Translations under genes and position numbers: made by a program | NCBI GenBank assembly: GCA_021736565.1 | Contig: JAIPFO010000148.1 | Span: forward strand, 1-8,452 | DNA from: Phycisphaerae bacterium | Lineage (GTDB): Bacteria > Planctomycetota > Phycisphaerae > Sedimentisphaerales > SM23-30 | Direction of reading: 5' to 3' | Length of the DNA stretch: 8,452 nucleotides | The notes under the pieces: generated by a model | Told to the model about the DNA's origin: nothing | The model's input: the letters and a program-made list of their open reading frames with translations, nothing else | Databases searched by the model: none | Part shown: piece after piece, positions 7,042-8,452 of the stretch | Numbering within the stretch: position 1 is the first letter of the stretch | Layout of the letters: each line of letters begins with the position of its first letter

Positions 7042-7899
7042 TTAAGAACGGAATCTCATCTTCGTTAAGCTTTTTACTTTATTTAACAGCCGTGACAGCT
7101 CGCGGCCGTCGTCTCGCCACTGTCTGGCCTCTCCATAATCCTCCGAATCCAGACCCTCCTCTTCCGGGTCGTATTCACGGGCCTCGTGATGAAATATTCC
7201 TTGAAATGATTTGGAAACCGAATGAGCCGCCTGACTCTCAACCTGACCCATGATCCGGCCAATTTCGTCCGGATCGTCGATACGCTCCAGCGAGGCCATA
7301 TGATTCGGGCTCAACCCCACCAGCAACAACCGGTCACCCAGTTTCACCAGGCACAAACTCTGCTTGGGATTGATCGCATTGCGGGCCACGACCTCAATCG
7401 CCCCGCTATGCCCCCCGAGTTTGCCGCCGGGCATATATCGCCGATACAGCCAACTGAGCCCCACGATCAACATCAAAACCAACGACAAAGACACTATCAA
7501 CGTCCAGCCGGAGGGGCCATCTTTGGATTTCCCGTCACTCTCTTTTGGTGATTCACGAGAAACATTTACCGCAGAGCGACCCACGGCTCGCTCCTCCATC
7601 GCTCGATCGACCGAAGCGTCCGCGTTTTTATCCTGTTTCGTCTCGGAAAGACCTTCGGGGCCCTCCTGAGGCGAGACCTTCCCCTGCGTATCTGCTAGCT
7701 GGCTCCCTTCGCCGGTAACACTTTCGGGAACCTCGGGGCCAACCGGCCCCTCCCCCTTCACCAGCTCAACGTCCCCACTCACCGGCGTATTGGCTGAAAT
7801 CCCCGTCGGCTCATCGCCCTGGGCGTAGAGCCCCCCCAGAATCATCACCCACAAAATCACAAGGACCAGCCTCGCATCATTAAAAAACGGGTATCGCAT
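7042..7899 (-). CDS. fliO: FliO, flagellar export assembly protein with long N-terminal region
   Basis: FliO assists formation of the FliP ring. This 285-residue protein has an N-terminal hydrophobic segment (residues 10-26, ending LYAQGD), probably a signal peptide. A low-complexity region follows at about 27-128, rich in Gly, Glu, Pro, Ser and Lys. One membrane helix spans about 131-151 (WTLIVSLSLVLMLIVGLSW), followed by the basic YRRYMPGGK. The FliO domain runs at about 166-220 (IEVVARNAINPKQSLCLVKLGDRLLLVGLSPNHMASLERI, given in parts: EVVARNAI, KQSLCLVKLGDRLLLVG). An acidic stretch (DPEEEGLDSEDYGEA) and a basic end (LLNKVKSLTKMRFRS) finish it. It is over twice the length of enterobacterial FliO (about 121), because of the exported linker and the tail. 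An in-frame stop at 7918-7920 limits upstream extension of the start. It lies immediately upstream of fliP. Identification rests on the membrane-plus-FliO-domain pattern and on position. Confidence 0.93.
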   Translation of the reverse strand: MRYPFFNDARLVLVILWVMILGGLYAQGDEPTGISANTPVSGDVELVKGEGPVGPEVPESVTGEGSQLADTQGKVSPQEGPEGLSETKQDKNADASVDRAMEERAVGRSAVNVSRESPKESDGKSKDGPSGWTLIVSLSLVLMLIVGLSWLYRRYMPGGKLGGHSGAIEVVARNAINPKQSLCLVKLGDRLLLVGLSPNHMASLERIDDPDEIGRIMGQVESQAAHSVSKSFQGIFHHEAREYDPEEEGLDSEDYGEARQWRDDGRELSRLLNKVKSLTKMRFRS

Positions 7900-8027
7900 G
7901 GGTCTTTTTGCCTGGCTTTATCTGGGTCACATTTTTAATCCACAAAATAATCTGAAGTCTCACCATCCTACCCACTGACCGGAACCACGGCGACGGTTCC
8001 CAAAGCGGTCCATCGGACGCCAACGCC
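7900..8027. other. fliN-fliO spacer, no gene seen
   Basis: This 128-base gap separates fliN from fliO, which are often adjacent or overlapping. It contains the inverted repeat at 7981-8000 and an AT-rich portion (about 7928-7950) nearer fliO. The only frames are a 17-codon minus-strand ORF and one that starts inside fliN and runs into fliO out of frame. Neither has a ribosome site or a recognisable product. No promoter is convincing. Confidence 0.5.
7981..8000 (-). repeat. Inverted repeat (6-base stem, 8-base loop) between fliN and fliO
   Basis: GGAACC at 7981-7986 pairs perfectly with GGTTCC at 7995-8000 across an eight-base GC-rich loop. No T-run follows on the coding strand, so it does not look like a rho-independent terminator. 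It might be an mRNA stabilising or processing element, or a chance repeat. Confidence 0.35.
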
Positions 8028-8452
8028 CTATTCACTTCCTGACTTTGGTGATACTTCAGTAATACCAGGGATAATTTCATTTATCCGTACGCAAAAATTA
8101 TCGTTAATAACCAACACTTCACCACGAGCAATTAATCGCTCGTTCGCCAGGATATCCACCGGGTCACCCGCCAGTTTGTCCAACTCCACCACCGACCCGG
8201 TCGTGAGTCGCAAAATCTCTTCGACTTCCATCTCCGCCCGCCCCAGCTCGATCTTGACATCCAACTCCACATCGTTGAGCATGTCAATACTACTGGCCAC
8301 GGCATCGGAAAGCATATTGGAAAAATCGGGTAACGGGGGTGCCTCGGCGGCACCCTCCAGGCCGGCGGCCTTCAAGGCTTCATTCGCCATCGCTTCAGCG
8401 GCCGCATCCGCCGCGGCATCGGCGGGGACATTGGCCGCCGCGTCGGCGGCAT
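8028..8452 (-). CDS. fliN: FliN, flagellar motor switch (C-ring) protein, N-terminus beyond window
   Basis: FliN lies at the bottom of the cytoplasmic C-ring, binds FliM, and takes part in rotation switching and export-substrate delivery. The visible 140 codons, plus two bases, run off the window edge. The first 20 visible residues are almost wholly Ala with Asp/Glu (AADAAANVPADAAADAAAEA), and the Ala-rich character continues to about 37. The SpoA domain occupies about 60-128: VELDVKIELGRAEM, LRLTTGSVVELDKLAGDPVDIL, NERLIARGEVLVINDNFCVRINEI (given in parts: ELGRAEM, TGSVVELDKLAG, ARGEVLVINDNF). It then ends in a ten-residue polar tail. An internal ATG at 8390 could start a 120-residue protein, but the frame stays open upstream with matching composition, so the true start is probably outside. 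Being upstream of fliO agrees with FliN. FliY is less likely, but cannot be excluded without the N-terminus. Confidence 0.93.
   Translation of the reverse strand, partial: AADAAANVPADAAADAAAEAMANEALKAAGLEGAAEAPPLPDFSNMLSDAVASSIDMLNDVELDVKIELGRAEMEVEEILRLTTGSVVELDKLAGDPVDILANERLIARGEVLVINDNFCVRINEIIPGITEVSPKSGSE

Noticed and set aside
213..7669. Numerous plus-strand open frames of 60-158 codons, including one of 150 codons at 3012-3464 opposite flhA
   Set aside because: All lie antisense to secure flagellar genes, have unlikely compositions and no family motifs; they are frame shadows.
7880..8080. 66-codon minus-strand frame overlapping the fliN end and the fliO start, and a 17-codon ORF within the spacer
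   Set aside because: No ribosome binding site, no recognisable motif, and the larger frame overlaps two secure genes out of frame.
1..8452. Non-flagellar (virulence) type III secretion system
   Set aside because: FliO, FlhF and FlhG accompany flagella and not injectisomes, and each gate protein carries the flagellar form of the motifs.

Overview
The window holds one continuous run of bacterial flagellar genes, all transcribed leftward (minus strand). In transcription order, from the right edge to the left, they are fliN (5' end outside the window), fliO, fliP, fliQ, fliR, flhB, flhA, flhF and flhG (3' end outside the window). No rRNA, tRNA, mobile element, CRISPR array or plus-strand gene is supported. 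Plus-strand open frames are antisense shadows of these genes. The largest stretch without a gene is 199 bases. | Organism: FliP has a signal peptide, FliO is a bitopic membrane protein with a probable exported N-terminal region, and FlhF/FlhG are present. This points to a diderm bacterium whose flagellar number and placement are controlled by FlhF/FlhG. The base composition is moderate, and several start codons lack a clear Shine-Dalgarno sequence. The long acidic FliO and the style of FliP and FlhA look planctomycete-like to me (Planctomycetota or Phycisphaerae). That is an impression from the proteins, not a demonstrated assignment. | Layout: (1) 8452-8028, C-terminal part of the switch protein FliN; (2) a 128-base gap with a small hairpin; (3) 7899-4953, fliO-fliP-fliQ-fliR, the export-gate assembly factor and gate core; (4) 4888-1650, flhB and flhA, the export switch and the main export-gate/chaperone-docking protein; (5) a 199-base AT-rich gap with a credible sigma70-type promoter; (6) 1450-1, flhF and flhG, whose ATGA overlap indicates translational coupling. 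| Together, FliP, FliQ and FliR form the helical export channel, FliO helps FliP assemble, FlhB wraps the channel and switches substrate class by self-cleavage at NPTH, and FlhA couples export to the proton motive force. FliN forms part of the cytoplasmic C-ring. FlhF (SRP-type GTPase) and FlhG (MinD-type ATPase carrying the FlhF-stimulating DQAxxLR motif) set where and how many flagella are built. This is a conserved, well-known gene order. I found no evidence of an undescribed system. The points worth a second look are variations within known families (FliO, FliN, FliP, the FlhG Walker A) and the regulation of flhFG.
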